NCBI RefSeq assembly: GCF_900090105.1
Contig: NZ_FMDM01000020.1
Location: forward strand, 1-64,000
Direction of reading: 5' to 3'
DNA length: 64,000 nucleotides
Source of the DNA: Micromonospora humi
Lineage (GTDB): Bacteria > Actinomycetota > Actinomycetes > Mycobacteriales > Micromonosporaceae
The notes under the pieces are model-generated. The model saw only the letters and a list, made by a program, of their open reading frames with translations. It was not told the origin of the DNA and did not search any database. This document shows positions 16,306 through 24,755 of this stretch, piece after piece. The position numbers were made by a program, and so were the translations under genes. Position 1 is the stretch's first letter, and each line of letters begins with the position of its first letter.

Positions 16306-17321
16306 GAAGGATCGACACGCGAATAGCCGCCGGCGTCGGGGCGCTGGCCCTGGTCGCCGCCGGCGCCGGCGGATGCGGGGGCCGACAGGACGGCGCGGCG
16401 ACCGACGACGCCGCCAAGGACATCACCTGCAAGGTCACCACTGACACCCGGGTCGGCATCGCCACCGGCAACGCCACCGGCGTCTACTACGTGGTCGGCA
16501 ACGCGCTCGCCGGTGAGCTGAGCAAGGCCACCGACGGCAAGCTCACCGGGACCGCCGCCGAGACCGGCGCCTCCGTGCAGAACGTCGAGCAGCTCGTCGC
16601 CGGCCAGTACGACGTGGCGTTCTCGCTGTTCGACACCGCGGTCAACGCGGTGCAGGGCAAGGGCAGCTTCAGCTCGCCGCAGCCGGTCAAGGCGCTGGCC
16701 CGGATCTACGACAACTACACCCAGGTGGTGGTGCGGGCCGACTCCGGGATCACCTCGGTCGCCGGCATGAAGGGCAAGAAGATCTCCACCGGCTCGCCCA
16801 AGTCCGGCACCGAGGTCATCGCCAACCGGCTGCTCACCGCCGCCGGGCTGGACCCGGCCACGGACATCCAGGCGCAGCGCCTCGACCTCACCAAGACCGT
16901 CGACGGCATGAAGGACGGCAGCATCGACGGGTTCTTCTGGTCCGGGGGCATCCCGACCGGCGGGGTCACCGACCTGCTCACCACCGCCGGCGGCAAGGTG
17001 ACGTTCCTCGATCTCAGCCCACTGCTGCCGAAGATGGCCGAGCTGAACCCGGCGTACCAGGCCGGCACCATCGGCAAGGACGTCTACTCCACGCCCGCCG
17101 ACGTGCCCACCATCGTGGTGCCCAACGTGCTGCTGGTGCGCGACAACCTCGACGCGGACGTGGCCTGCGCGATCACCCGGACCGTCTTCGACCGCAGGGA
17201 CGCGCTGGCCCAGGCGAACCCGGCAGCCAAGGGCATCGAGCTGGGCAACGCCCGCAAGACCGACCCGGTGCCGCTGCACCGGGGCGCGGACCGGGCGCTC
17301 ACCGACCTCGGCGCGAGCTGA
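16302..17321 (+). CDS. TAXI-family TRAP solute-binding lipoprotein, paralogue 1
   Basis: 339 residues. The signal peptide (RRIDTRIAAGVGALALVAAG) ends in an AGGC lipobox-like Cys near residue 25. TAXI-family motifs are ATGNATGVYY (about 52-61), ETGASVQNVEQL, VAFSLFDTAVNAV, VVVRADSGI and STGSPKSGTEV (about 161-171). These bind the carboxylate-bearing solute. GTG start with GGGGAGG upstream, overlapping the permease stop. A close paralogue lies at 20144-21112, and a sensor kinase and roadblock gene lie between. The 67-nt gap to the kinase gene is the only real gap in the operon. Confidence 0.92.
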   Translation: MRRIDTRIAAGVGALALVAAGAGGCGGRQDGAATDDAAKDITCKVTTDTRVGIATGNATGVYYVVGNALAGELSKATDGKLTGTAAETGASVQNVEQLVAGQYDVAFSLFDTAVNAVQGKGSFSSPQPVKALARIYDNYTQVVVRADSGITSVAGMKGKKISTGSPKSGTEVIANRLLTAAGLDPATDIQAQRLDLTKTVDGMKDGSIDGFFWSGGIPTGGVTDLLTTAGGKVTFLDLSPLLPKMAELNPAYQAGTIGKDVYSTPADVPTIVVPNVLLVRDNLDADVACAITRTVFDRRDALAQANPAAKGIELGNARKTDPVPLHRGADRALTDLGAS

Positions 17322-17388
17322 CCCGACCGGCCGGGCCCGGACCTCCCCGTCCGGGCCCGGCCCACCGACACCCGACCCGGAGAACCCC

Positions 17389-19758
17389 GTGCCGCTGCCC
17401 CACCCCACCCGCGTACGCCGGCACCACCGTTCCGCGGACCGCGCCGGGCAACTCCGGTCGGTCCGGGTGCAGCTGCTCGCGCCGATCCTGGTGGCCACCG
17501 CCGGCCTGGTGGTGCTCGGCGCGGCACAGGCCGGCGCCGCGCTCGACGCGTCCGCGGACGCCGACCGGGCCCGGGTGCTGGCCGGCACCGCCACCGCGAC
17601 CGTGCGGCTGGTGCACGAGCTGGAACGCGAACTCGGTGAGACGGCGGCGTTGCGCCAGCGCGGCGGCAACGCCGGCCGGCCGCTCGTCGACGCCCAGCGG
17701 CTCCGGGTGGACGCCGCCGTCGACAGGTACCGCTCGGCCGGCGGCGACGCCCGCCGCGCCGCGCCGGACCTGGCCCGGGTGCTCGACGACGCGAACGGCC
17801 ACCTCGACCAGCTCGCCCCGGCCCGCGCGCTCGCGGTGACCGGGGAGCGCGGCGACCCGGCGTACGGGTCCCTGGTCGAGTCGCTGCTCGCGGTCGCGGA
17901 CGCGCTGCCCAGCCAGCTCCGCGACGCGGGCCTGGCCAACGAGGCCCGCGAGGTCGCCGCGGTGGCCGCCCAGGAGCACCTGTCCGCGCTGGAACGCGAC
18001 CTGCTGCGCGCGGTCTTCGTCCGGGGCGCGCTGGAGCGCGGCGAACTGGCCCGGCTGGGCCGGCTCCGGGGCGCCCGGGAGCAGCGCCAGGCCGAGTTCC
18101 TCCGGATCGCCTCCGGCGCCGCCAACGACGCCTGGTACCGGGTGGTCGACGGCACCGACGTGACGGCGGCCCGGCGGATGCGCGACGCGGTGCTCGACAC
18201 CGACGGCGGCCCGGAGTCGCTGCGCACCGACGGCGACGCCTGGTACGTGGCGCAGAGCGGCACCATCCGCCGGTACAACCTGCTGGGCCGGGAACTCTCC
18301 GACGACCTGGACCGCGACGCCGCCGAGCTGGCCGGCTCGGCCCGGCTGCGCGCGCTGGCGACCGCCGGGGCGACGAGCGCCGTGGCGCTCGGCTCGCTGG
18401 TGACCGCCGTGCTGCTGGCGGTCCGCACCAGCCGCCGGCTGCGCCGGCTGCGGGTCGCGGCGCTCACCATGGCGAACCGGGAGCTGCCGGAACGGATCAC
18501 CGCGATCGCGTCGGGCGAGGGCGGGCCGGTGGAGGGCCCGGCGACCCGGATGACCGACGGGATCCGCCGCGGCCAGGACGAGGTGGCGCAGGTGGCCGAG
18601 GCGTTCGACACGGTCAACCGGGCGGCGCTGCGACTCGCCGGCCAGCAGGCCGAGCTGCGGCTGGACGTCACCCGGATGGCCGAGGCGCTGGCCCGGCGCA
18701 TCCGGACGCTGATCACCCGGCAGCTCCGGCTGCTCGACGACTTCGAGCGCGAGGAGACCGACCCGGACGCGCTGGCCCGGCTGTTCGCGCTGGACCACCT
18801 CGCCGCCCGGCTGCGCCGCAACGGGGAGAACCTGCTGGTCCTCGCCGGCGGTGAGCCCGGCCGGGGGCACGAGGGCGCGCTGCTCCTGGACGACGTGGCG
18901 CGGGCGGCGGCCTCGGAGATCGAGGACTACCCGCGGGTGGAGATCGACGTGCCGGCCGCCGCGGTGCACGGCGCGGCGGCCGGCAACCTGGTGCACCTGC
19001 TGGCCGAGCTGCTGGAGAACGCCACCGTCTACTCGCCGCCGGACTCCCGGGTGCTGGTGGACGGGCGACGGACCGTCGACGGGCTGGTGCTGCGCGTGCA
19101 CGACCAGGGCATCGGCATCAGCGACAACCGGCTGGCCGAGATCAACCAACGGCTCGCCGCGCCGGCCATGCTGTCCAGCGCCGCGGCCGGCAGCATGGGC
19201 CTGCACGTGGTGGCGCACCTGGCCGCCCGGCACGGGATCCGGGTGCAGTTGCACCACGCCGGCAGCGGGACGGTGGCGCAGGTGGAGGTGCCCGAGTCGG
19301 CGCTGACCCGGGTCGAGTCGGTGACCCGCCGGCCGGTCGCCGACCGCCGGTCGCCGCATCCGCCGGCCGCGCCGTGGTTCAAGCCCGGCGCCGCGCCGGG
19401 ACCGGCCGGCCCGCACGGCCTGCTCACCGCAGCGCCGGTCGCCGGCCGGCCGCCGGGAGCGCGCGGCGTCGCCGCGGTACGCCCGCCGGGCAACGCCCTG
19501 CTGGCACCGAGCGTGGCGCGCATCCGCCCGACGAGCGCGCCACCCGCACCGGTGTCGACCACCGGCGCGGGGCTGCCGCGCCGCACCCGGGGCGGGCACC
19601 TGCCCGCGCCGCTGCCCGACACCACCACGCCGCCACCGGCGGCGGACCTGCTCGACCCCGAGGTGGTACGCGCCCGCCTGTCCGCCCTCGCCGAGGGGGT
19701 GGCCAGCGCGACGCGCCGTGCCCCGAACCCCACCACACCCACCGGGAGAACGTCATGA
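17389..19758 (+). CDS. Conservon-type sensor histidine kinase (CvnA-like)
   Basis: 789 residues. TM1 is near 25-50, a large extracytoplasmic alpha-helical region (about 51-320, nitrate-sensor-like) follows, TM2 is near 322-348, then HAMP. The helical segment TRQLRLLDDFEREE with LDHLAARLRRNGENLLVLAG (about 442-487) is characteristic of conservon kinases and lacks an obvious H-box His. The ATPase domain shows N-box LAELLENATVYS (about 538), DQGIGI (about 571) and GSMGLHVV (about 602). The last 150 residues are Pro/Ala-rich and probably disordered. It overlaps the roadblock gene by ATGA, the normal CvnA-CvnB order, but CvnC (DUF742) and CvnD (GTPase) genes do not follow. Its stimulus may be the solute bound by the flanking TAXI proteins (inference). 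Confidence 0.88.
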   Translation: MPLPHPTRVRRHHRSADRAGQLRSVRVQLLAPILVATAGLVVLGAAQAGAALDASADADRARVLAGTATATVRLVHELERELGETAALRQRGGNAGRPLVDAQRLRVDAAVDRYRSAGGDARRAAPDLARVLDDANGHLDQLAPARALAVTGERGDPAYGSLVESLLAVADALPSQLRDAGLANEAREVAAVAAQEHLSALERDLLRAVFVRGALERGELARLGRLRGAREQRQAEFLRIASGAANDAWYRVVDGTDVTAARRMRDAVLDTDGGPESLRTDGDAWYVAQSGTIRRYNLLGRELSDDLDRDAAELAGSARLRALATAGATSAVALGSLVTAVLLAVRTSRRLRRLRVAALTMANRELPERITAIASGEGGPVEGPATRMTDGIRRGQDEVAQVAEAFDTVNRAALRLAGQQAELRLDVTRMAEALARRIRTLITRQLRLLDDFEREETDPDALARLFALDHLAARLRRNGENLLVLAGGEPGRGHEGALLLDDVARAAASEIEDYPRVEIDVPAAAVHGAAAGNLVHLLAELLENATVYSPPDSRVLVDGRRTVDGLVLRVHDQGIGISDNRLAEINQRLAAPAMLSSAAAGSMGLHVVAHLAARHGIRVQLHHAGSGTVAQVEVPESALTRVESVTRRPVADRRSPHPPAAPWFKPGAAPGPAGPHGLLTAAPVAGRPPGARGVAAVRPPGNALLAPSVARIRPTSAPPAPVSTTGAGLPRRTRGGHLPAPLPDTTTPPPAADLLDPEVVRARLSALAEGVASATRRAPNPTTPTGRTS

Positions 19759-20147
19759 CCACACCCGTCACCGCCGGACTCGACTGGCTGCTGGCGAACT
19801 TCGCCGAGCAGGTCCCGGACGTCTCGCACGCGCTCGCGGTCTCCGAGGACGGGCTGCGGCTGGCCTCCTCCCCCGACCTCTCCGCCGACCAGGTCGACCA
19901 GCTCGCCGCCGTGATCAGCGGGCTGGCCAGCCTGACCGTCGGCGCGGCCCGGCTGATGTCGGCCGGTCGGGTGCGCCAGCAGATCGTGGACATGGACGGC
20001 GGGGTGATGCTGGTGATGGCCGTCGGCGAGCGGGCGTTGCTCGGCGTGCTCGCCGCGCCGGGCTGCGACCTGGGCCAGATCGGCTACGAGACGGCGACGC
20101 TGGTGCAGCGGGTGGCGGAGGCGCTGGAACCGGCGGTCCGGCAGTGA
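19755..20147 (+). CDS. Roadblock/LC7 domain protein (CvnB-like)
   Basis: 130 residues forming one roadblock/LC7 fold: GLDWLLANFAEQVPDVSHAL, AVSEDGLRLASSPDL, VDQLAAVISGLASLT and MLVMAVGERALLGVL. In conservons this protein partners with the sensor kinase and a Ras-like GTPase. Here the ATG overlaps the kinase stop (ATGA) and the TGA overlaps the GTG of the second TAXI gene (GTGA), so the three are translationally linked. No DUF742 or GTPase gene is present nearby, so it must either act with kinase alone or share a GTPase encoded elsewhere. Confidence 0.93.
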   Translation: MTTPVTAGLDWLLANFAEQVPDVSHALAVSEDGLRLASSPDLSADQVDQLAAVISGLASLTVGAARLMSAGRVRQQIVDMDGGVMLVMAVGERALLGVLAAPGCDLGQIGYETATLVQRVAEALEPAVRQ

Positions 20148-21112
20148 TCCGCCGCCCGGCGCGGCTGGTGGCCGCGCTGCTGTCGGCCGTGCTGGTGGCC
20201 GGCTGCGGCGGTGGCGACGCCGACGCGCCGGCGTGGCACGGCGGGCGGATCTTCCTGGCCACCGGCAACACCACCGGCGTCTATTACCAGCTCGGCGGCG
20301 GCTACGCCGACCTGATCAGCCGGCACCTGCCCGGCTACGAGGCACGGGCGGAGCCGACCGGCGCGTCGGTGGAGAACATCACCCGGGTGGCGAGCGGCGA
20401 CATGGAGATCGCGTTCAGCCTGGCCGACACCGCCGCGGACGCGGTCAACGGGCGGGGTGTCTTCGACAAGCAGCCGCAGCCGGTGCGGGCGCTGGCCCGC
20501 GTCTACAGCAACTACACCCACGTGATCGTCCGGGCCGACGGCAAGATCGACAGCTTCGCCGACCTGCGCGGCAAGCGGGTCTCCACCGGTTCACCGAAGT
20601 CCGGCACGGACATCATCGCCGGTCGCCTGCTCACCGCCGGCGGCATCGACCCGAACCGGGGGATCCAGCGGCTCAACCTGTCGCTGCCGGAGACCGTCAA
20701 GCGGATGCGGGCGAACACGCTGGACGCCATGTTCTTCTCCGGCGGGCTGCCCACGCCGGGCATCAAGGACCTGCTCTCGGCGGCGCCCGGCACGTTCCGG
20801 CTGCTGCCGCTGACCGAGCTGATCGAGCCGCTGGGCGCGCGCTACGGCTCGGTCTACACCACCGCGTTGCTGCCGAAGGAGGCGTACGGCCTGCCGGCGC
20901 CGACCCCGACCATCACGGTGGCGAACGTGATCCTGGTGGCGGCGGACATGCCGGACCAGCTCGCGTACGACCTGACCCGGGTGTTGTTCACCTGGCAGGG
21001 CGAGCTGGTGCGGGTGCATCCGGAGGCGGCGAACTTCTCCCGGGCCAGCGCCTCGCTGACCGAGCCGATCCCGCTGCACCCGGGCGCGCAACGGTTCTAC
21101 CGCAGCGGCTGA
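20144..21112 (+). CDS. TAXI-family solute-binding lipoprotein, paralogue 2
   Basis: 322 residues. Signal peptide with lipobox LVAGC (Cys about 19). TAXI motifs are conserved with paralogue 1: ATGNTTGVYY, PTGASVENI, IAFSLADTAADAV, VIVRADGKI and STGSPKSGTDI. It lacks the extra Cys seen after the signal peptide of paralogue 1 and is shorter at its N-terminus. GTG start within the roadblock stop (GTGA). The position after the kinase and roadblock genes, rather than beside the permease, suggests a sensory receptor role as an alternative to transport. That is inference; it could equally be a second binding protein with another specificity. Confidence 0.9.
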   Translation: MIRRPARLVAALLSAVLVAGCGGGDADAPAWHGGRIFLATGNTTGVYYQLGGGYADLISRHLPGYEARAEPTGASVENITRVASGDMEIAFSLADTAADAVNGRGVFDKQPQPVRALARVYSNYTHVIVRADGKIDSFADLRGKRVSTGSPKSGTDIIAGRLLTAGGIDPNRGIQRLNLSLPETVKRMRANTLDAMFFSGGLPTPGIKDLLSAAPGTFRLLPLTELIEPLGARYGSVYTTALLPKEAYGLPAPTPTITVANVILVAADMPDQLAYDLTRVLFTWQGELVRVHPEAANFSRASASLTEPIPLHPGAQRFYRSG

Positions 21113-21126
21113 CCACCTCGCCTCCA

Positions 21127-21148
21127 TTATCATTCTCGATAGTGATAA
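21127..21148. promoter_or_regulatory. Operator-like palindrome before the HTH/ABC operon
   Basis: Inverted repeat TTATCA / TGATAA with a 10-bp spacer that itself contains part of a nested TATC/GATA pair. It ends 9 bp before the ATG of the regulator, in an AT-rich island, so it probably overlaps the promoter and is bound by the regulator encoded at 21158. Confidence 0.6.
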
Positions 21149-21157
21149 CGTGCGGTC

Positions 21158-21766
21158 ATGGAGATGTCGCGCGAGCGTTGGGCCGAGACGGCGCTGCATC
21201 CGGTGCGGATCCGGATCCTGCGCGCGGTCGCCGGCTCCCGGCTGACCACGCACGACCTGGTCGAACTGCTGCCCGACATCCCCCAGGCCACGCTCTACCG
21301 GCACCTGGCGCTGCTGGTCCGGACCGGGCTGCTCGACGTCGTGGAACAGCGCCGGGTCCGCGGCACGGCCGAACGGGTGTACGCGCTGCCCGCCCACAGC
21401 GCGACGCTTGACGCCTCGGCGCTGGCCACGGCCACCCCGGAGGACCACGCGCGCTACTTCACGTCGTTCGTGTCGAGCCTGCTGTCCGAGTTCTCCCGCT
21501 ATCTCAGCCGGGAGCGGATCGACCTCGTCGCCGACGGCGTCGGCTACCAGCAACTCGTGCTGCACCTGACCGACGCCGAGCTGGCCGAGTTCGCGGCCGG
21601 CTTCAACGCGCTGGTCGGGCCGCTGCTGAGCAACGAGCCCGGCGACGGTCGGACACCACGCCTGCTGGCGACCGTCCTGATGCCGGCCGACCGGCCGACG
21701 CCCACCGGGCACGACGAACGGCAACCGGGGCCGACCGACGGCTCCACGACGACGGGGGAGAACTGA
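21158..21766 (+). CDS. Helix-turn-helix (ArsR-like winged helix) regulator
   Basis: 202 residues. The N-terminal winged helix (about 5-75) reads RWAETALHPVRIRILRAVAG, LVELLPDIPQATLYRHLALL (recognition helix) and a wing RVRGTAERVYAL. The C-terminal part (about 85-170) is helical and resembles the effector region of regulators that accompany ABC-2 exporters. The tail is polar. First gene of a four-gene operon with the PH-like protein, ABC ATPase and permease, joined by TGATG/ATGA overlaps. It is likely an autorepressor acting at the palindrome 21127-21148. Confidence 0.85.
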   Translation: MEMSRERWAETALHPVRIRILRAVAGSRLTTHDLVELLPDIPQATLYRHLALLVRTGLLDVVEQRRVRGTAERVYALPAHSATLDASALATATPEDHARYFTSFVSSLLSEFSRYLSRERIDLVADGVGYQQLVLHLTDAELAEFAAGFNALVGPLLSNEPGDGRTPRLLATVLMPADRPTPTGHDERQPGPTDGSTTTGEN

Positions 21767-22137
21767 TGGCAACGGTGACGGTGACCGGCGACCTGATCGA
21801 CATCCGGTTCAGCGGCTGGGAGCGGCTCTGGACCGGACGGGAGAGATTCGCGCTGCCCACCGGCGCGGTCCGGCACGCCGCCGGAGTTCCCGACCCGCTC
21901 CGGCTGGCCCGCGGCGCCCGCCGGGGATACGCCGTCTCCGGGTTCGCCAAGATCGGCGTCTGGGGCCTGTTCGGTGGTCCCCGCCAACTCGTCGCGGCCC
22001 GCCGGGGCGAACCCGGGCTGCACCTGGTGCTCGACCGGGCGGCGGCCGGCGGCGAGTTCGACGAGGTGGTGCTCTCCACGCCCGCCGGGCCGGCGCTCGC
22101 GGAGGCGATCGGGCGGGCGACGGCGGCCGGCGCATGA
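21766..22137 (+). CDS. Small PH-like domain protein in ABC operon
   Basis: 123 residues, no signal peptide or membrane segment. The pattern GDLIDIRFSGWERLWTGRERFALPTGAVRHA, with a later VLSTPAGPALAEAI, resembles the short actinobacterial proteins with a bacterial PH-like beta fold found beside ABC exporters; this is pattern resemblance, not a search result. It starts within the regulator stop (TGATG) and ends within the start of the ATPase gene (ATGA). Function unknown; a modulator of the transporter or regulator is possible. Confidence 0.6.
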   Translation: MATVTVTGDLIDIRFSGWERLWTGRERFALPTGAVRHAAGVPDPLRLARGARRGYAVSGFAKIGVWGLFGGPRQLVAARRGEPGLHLVLDRAAAGGEFDEVVLSTPAGPALAEAIGRATAAGA

Positions 22138-23048
22138 CCGGCGACCGCCTCGCGATCGAGGTGTCGCACCTGACCAAACGCTACGGCGACATCACCGCCG
22201 TACGCGACCTGAGCTTCACCGTGGAGCCCGGCGCGGTCACCGGATTCCTCGGGCCCAACGGCGCCGGCAAGACCACGACGATGCGCATGGTGACCGGGCT
22301 GGTGTCACCCACCGGCGGCACGGCCACCATCGGCGGGCAGCCGTACGGCCGGCTGACCCACCCGTCGCGGACCGTCGGCGCGGTCTTCGGCGGCAACGCG
22401 TTCCACCCCGGCCACACCGCCCGGGACCACCTGCGCGTCTACGCCGCGCTGGGCGGCCACCCGGACGGCCGGGTCGCCGAGGTGCTCGACCTGCTCGGCC
22501 TGGCCGAGGCCGCCGACCGCCGGACCCGCGGGTTCTCCACCGGCATGCGACAACGGCTGAACCTCGCCACCGCCCTGCTCGGCGACCCCCGCGTCCTGCT
22601 GCTGGACGAGCCCGGCAACGGGCTGGACCCGGAAGGCATGGCGTTTCTGCGCACCCTGCTGCGCCGACTCGCCGACGACGGTCGCACCGTGCTGGTCTCC
22701 AGCCACGTGCTCAGCGAGATCCAGCAGCTGGTGGACGACGTGGTGGTGATCCGACGCGGCGAACTCGTCACCGCCGGGCCGTTGTCCCGGCTCGCCGGCC
22801 CGCCGGCGGTCCTGGTCACCTCCCCCGACGCCGAGGCCCTCGCCGCCACCCTGACCGTCGGCCCCGGCCCGGTCCCCCGGGTGGAGACCGTCGGAGCCGG
22901 CCGGCTCCGGGTGCACGGGTGGGACGCCCCGGGCGTCGCCGACCACGCCGCCGCCCACCGGCTGCGGGTCCACGAGCTGGTCACCGAGCACACCGGACTC
23001 GAACAACTCTTCCTGCGCCTGACCACCGACGAGGTGACCACCCGATGA
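22134..23048 (+). CDS. ABC transporter ATPase
   Basis: 304 residues: Walker A GPNGAGKTT (about 41-49), signature FSTGMRQRLNLA (about 133-144, the STGMRQR variant typical of ABC-2 drug/antimicrobial exporters), Walker B VLLLDEPGNGLDPEG and switch His in VLVSSHVLSEI. The C-terminal domain ends EQLFLRLT. ATGA overlaps at both ends tie it to the PH-like protein and the permease at 23045. It energises an exporter of unknown substrate. Confidence 0.93.
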   Translation: MTGDRLAIEVSHLTKRYGDITAVRDLSFTVEPGAVTGFLGPNGAGKTTTMRMVTGLVSPTGGTATIGGQPYGRLTHPSRTVGAVFGGNAFHPGHTARDHLRVYAALGGHPDGRVAEVLDLLGLAEAADRRTRGFSTGMRQRLNLATALLGDPRVLLLDEPGNGLDPEGMAFLRTLLRRLADDGRTVLVSSHVLSEIQQLVDDVVVIRRGELVTAGPLSRLAGPPAVLVTSPDAEALAATLTVGPGPVPRVETVGAGRLRVHGWDAPGVADHAAAHRLRVHELVTEHTGLEQLFLRLTTDEVTTR

Positions 23049-23842
23049 GTCTGCTGATCACCGCGGAGTTCCGCCGGCTGCTGGCCACCCGGATGTGGGG
23101 CGGGCTGCTGCTCACCGCCGCCCTGCTGGGCGGCGGCATGCTCGGTGCCATGGCGCTGGTGGGCCCGGAGAGCTTCGACCCGCCACTGCCCGGGTTGGAC
23201 ACCGAGGCCGGCCTCCGCGCCGTGCTCGGCATCCTCGGCTACACCGCGTTCGTGCCGGCCGCCGCCGGTACGCTCACCGTCACCTCCGAGTACCGGCACG
23301 GCACCGCCGCCGTCACCTTCCTGTTCGCACCACGCCGGGGCCGGGTGCTGGCCGCCAAACTCGCCGCGTACGCGGTCGTCGGCCTGGCGTACGGGCTCGT
23401 GCTCGCCGGCACCGCCGCGGCGGCGCTGTTCGCCGTCGCCGCCGCCCGCGACGTCCCGCTCGGGCTGCCCACCACCAGCGTGCTGGCGCTGCTCGCCCGG
23501 ATCGGCGTCGCGATGGCGGTGTACCTGCTGATCGGCGTCGGCGTGGGCGCCCTGGTCCGCCACCAGGTCGCCGCGCTGGGCGTCGTGGTCGGCTACCTGT
23601 ACCTGGGCGAGCCGATGCTCATGATGATCCCCGGCGTCAACCTGCTCTACCCGGTCCTGCCCGGCGGCGCGACCGCCGCGCTGACCGGCTTCACCTACCT
23701 CACCGACGCCATGTCCGATCAGCTCGGCACCGCCGCCGTCCCCCTCCTCCCACCGGCGGCCGGCGCCCTCGTCCTCGCCGGGTACGCGGTGACCGCCTCG
23801 GCGCTCGCGGTGCTCCTTCCGCTGCGCCGCGACATCACCTGA
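23045..23842 (+). CDS. ABC-2 type transporter permease
   Basis: 265 residues with six predicted transmembrane helices. The pattern TSEYRHGTAAVTFLFAPRRG (about 79-98) matches the EYRxGT motif of ABC-2 family permeases. The last helix is followed by a short basic end. ATG overlaps the ATPase stop (ATGA). Last gene of the 21158-23842 operon. Confidence 0.92.
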   Translation: MSLLITAEFRRLLATRMWGGLLLTAALLGGGMLGAMALVGPESFDPPLPGLDTEAGLRAVLGILGYTAFVPAAAGTLTVTSEYRHGTAAVTFLFAPRRGRVLAAKLAAYAVVGLAYGLVLAGTAAAALFAVAAARDVPLGLPTTSVLALLARIGVAMAVYLLIGVGVGALVRHQVAALGVVVGYLYLGEPMLMMIPGVNLLYPVLPGGATAALTGFTYLTDAMSDQLGTAAVPLLPPAAGALVLAGYAVTASALAVLLPLRRDIT

Positions 23843-23851
23843 CCGCGATGC

Positions 23852-23874
23852 TTGACCCTCACACGGTGTCAGGG
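23852..23874 (+). promoter_or_regulatory. MerR-type promoter/operator
   Basis: TTGACC (23852-23857) is followed by an imperfect dyad CCCTCACAC/GTGTCAGGG (23856-23874, one mismatch per arm), the layout of MerR-family operators lying in the promoter spacer. A -10 hexamer is not clear in the GC-rich sequence that follows. The MerR gene starts 18 bp downstream. Confidence 0.6.
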
Positions 23875-23891
23875 CCGAGGCTGGGGGGACC

Positions 23892-24743
23892 ATGTTCAGT
23901 ATCGGAGAGTTCGCCGGCCTGGGCCGGGTGTCGGTGCGCATGCTGCGCCACTACGACGCCATCGGCCTGTTGCGTCCCGCCCACGTCGATCCGCACAGCG
24001 GCTACCGCTTCTACACCGCGGTGCAACTACGCCTGCTCAACCGGGTGACCGCCCTCAAGGACCTGGGCTTCAGCCTGCACGAGGTGCAGACACTGATCGA
24101 CGAGAAGGTGGACCCCGCCGAGCTGCGCGGCATGCTGCGCCTGCGGCGGGCCGAGCTGGCCGCGCGGATGCGGCAGGACACCGCACGCCTGGCCCAGGTC
24201 GACGCGCGACTCCGCATGATCGAGAGCGAGGGACACATGGACACCGGAGACGTCGTCCTGAAGAGCATCCCGGCGATCCGGGTGGCGCAGTTGTCGGGCA
24301 CCGCCGCCGGCTACGACCACCCGACGTCGATCACCGAGAACCTCAGCCCGCTCTACCCCCGGCTGATGGAACTGCTGGAACGGCACCGGGTGGCCGTCAC
24401 CGGCGCACCGATCGCCTGGTACGAACCGGCGCCGGTCGCGCCGGGCGACGAGACGATCCGGGTGCACGCGGCGGTCCCGGTCGGATCGGCCGAGGTGCCC
24501 GCCGCCGCCGGGTTCGAGGTGGTCACGCTCCCGCCCATGGAGTACGCGGCGACCGCGCTGCACCACGGCCCGATGTCGGAGGCGTTCCGGACCGGACAGA
24601 AGCTCGCCACCTGGATCGACGACAACGGCCACCGCGCGGTCGAGCCGGGCTTCGCCCGCGAGGTCTACCTGGACTGCCCGGACGACCTCGACCGGTGGGT
24701 CACCGAGATGCAGGTGCCGGTGCGGGTGACCACCCCGACCTGA
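23892..24743 (+). CDS. MerR-family regulator with GyrI-like effector domain
   Basis: 283 residues. The N-terminal MerR helix-turn-helix (FSIGEFAGLGRVSVRMLRHYDAIGLL, with HSGYRFYTAVQLRLLNRV) is followed by a dimerisation coiled coil (about 75-115). A C-terminal GyrI/SOUL-like drug-binding domain (about 120-280) contains VLKSIPAIRVAQLSG and YLDCPDDLDRWVTEMQVPV. This is the BmrR-like layout: small hydrophobic ligands activate transcription from a promoter with an overlong spacer. ATG preceded by GGGGGGA. It probably autoregulates, and may also act on the ABC operon ending 50 bp upstream or on the monooxygenase gene downstream. Confidence 0.9.
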   Translation: MFSIGEFAGLGRVSVRMLRHYDAIGLLRPAHVDPHSGYRFYTAVQLRLLNRVTALKDLGFSLHEVQTLIDEKVDPAELRGMLRLRRAELAARMRQDTARLAQVDARLRMIESEGHMDTGDVVLKSIPAIRVAQLSGTAAGYDHPTSITENLSPLYPRLMELLERHRVAVTGAPIAWYEPAPVAPGDETIRVHAAVPVGSAEVPAAAGFEVVTLPPMEYAATALHHGPMSEAFRTGQKLATWIDDNGHRAVEPGFAREVYLDCPDDLDRWVTEMQVPVRVTTPT

Positions 24744-24755
24744 CGCCGAGCGGCC

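Noticed and set aside
15843..18821. 992-codon open frame opposite the TRAP/TAXI/kinase genes
   Set aside because: Extremely Ser/Arg/Ala-biased antisense frame; crosses three real genes with clear domains.
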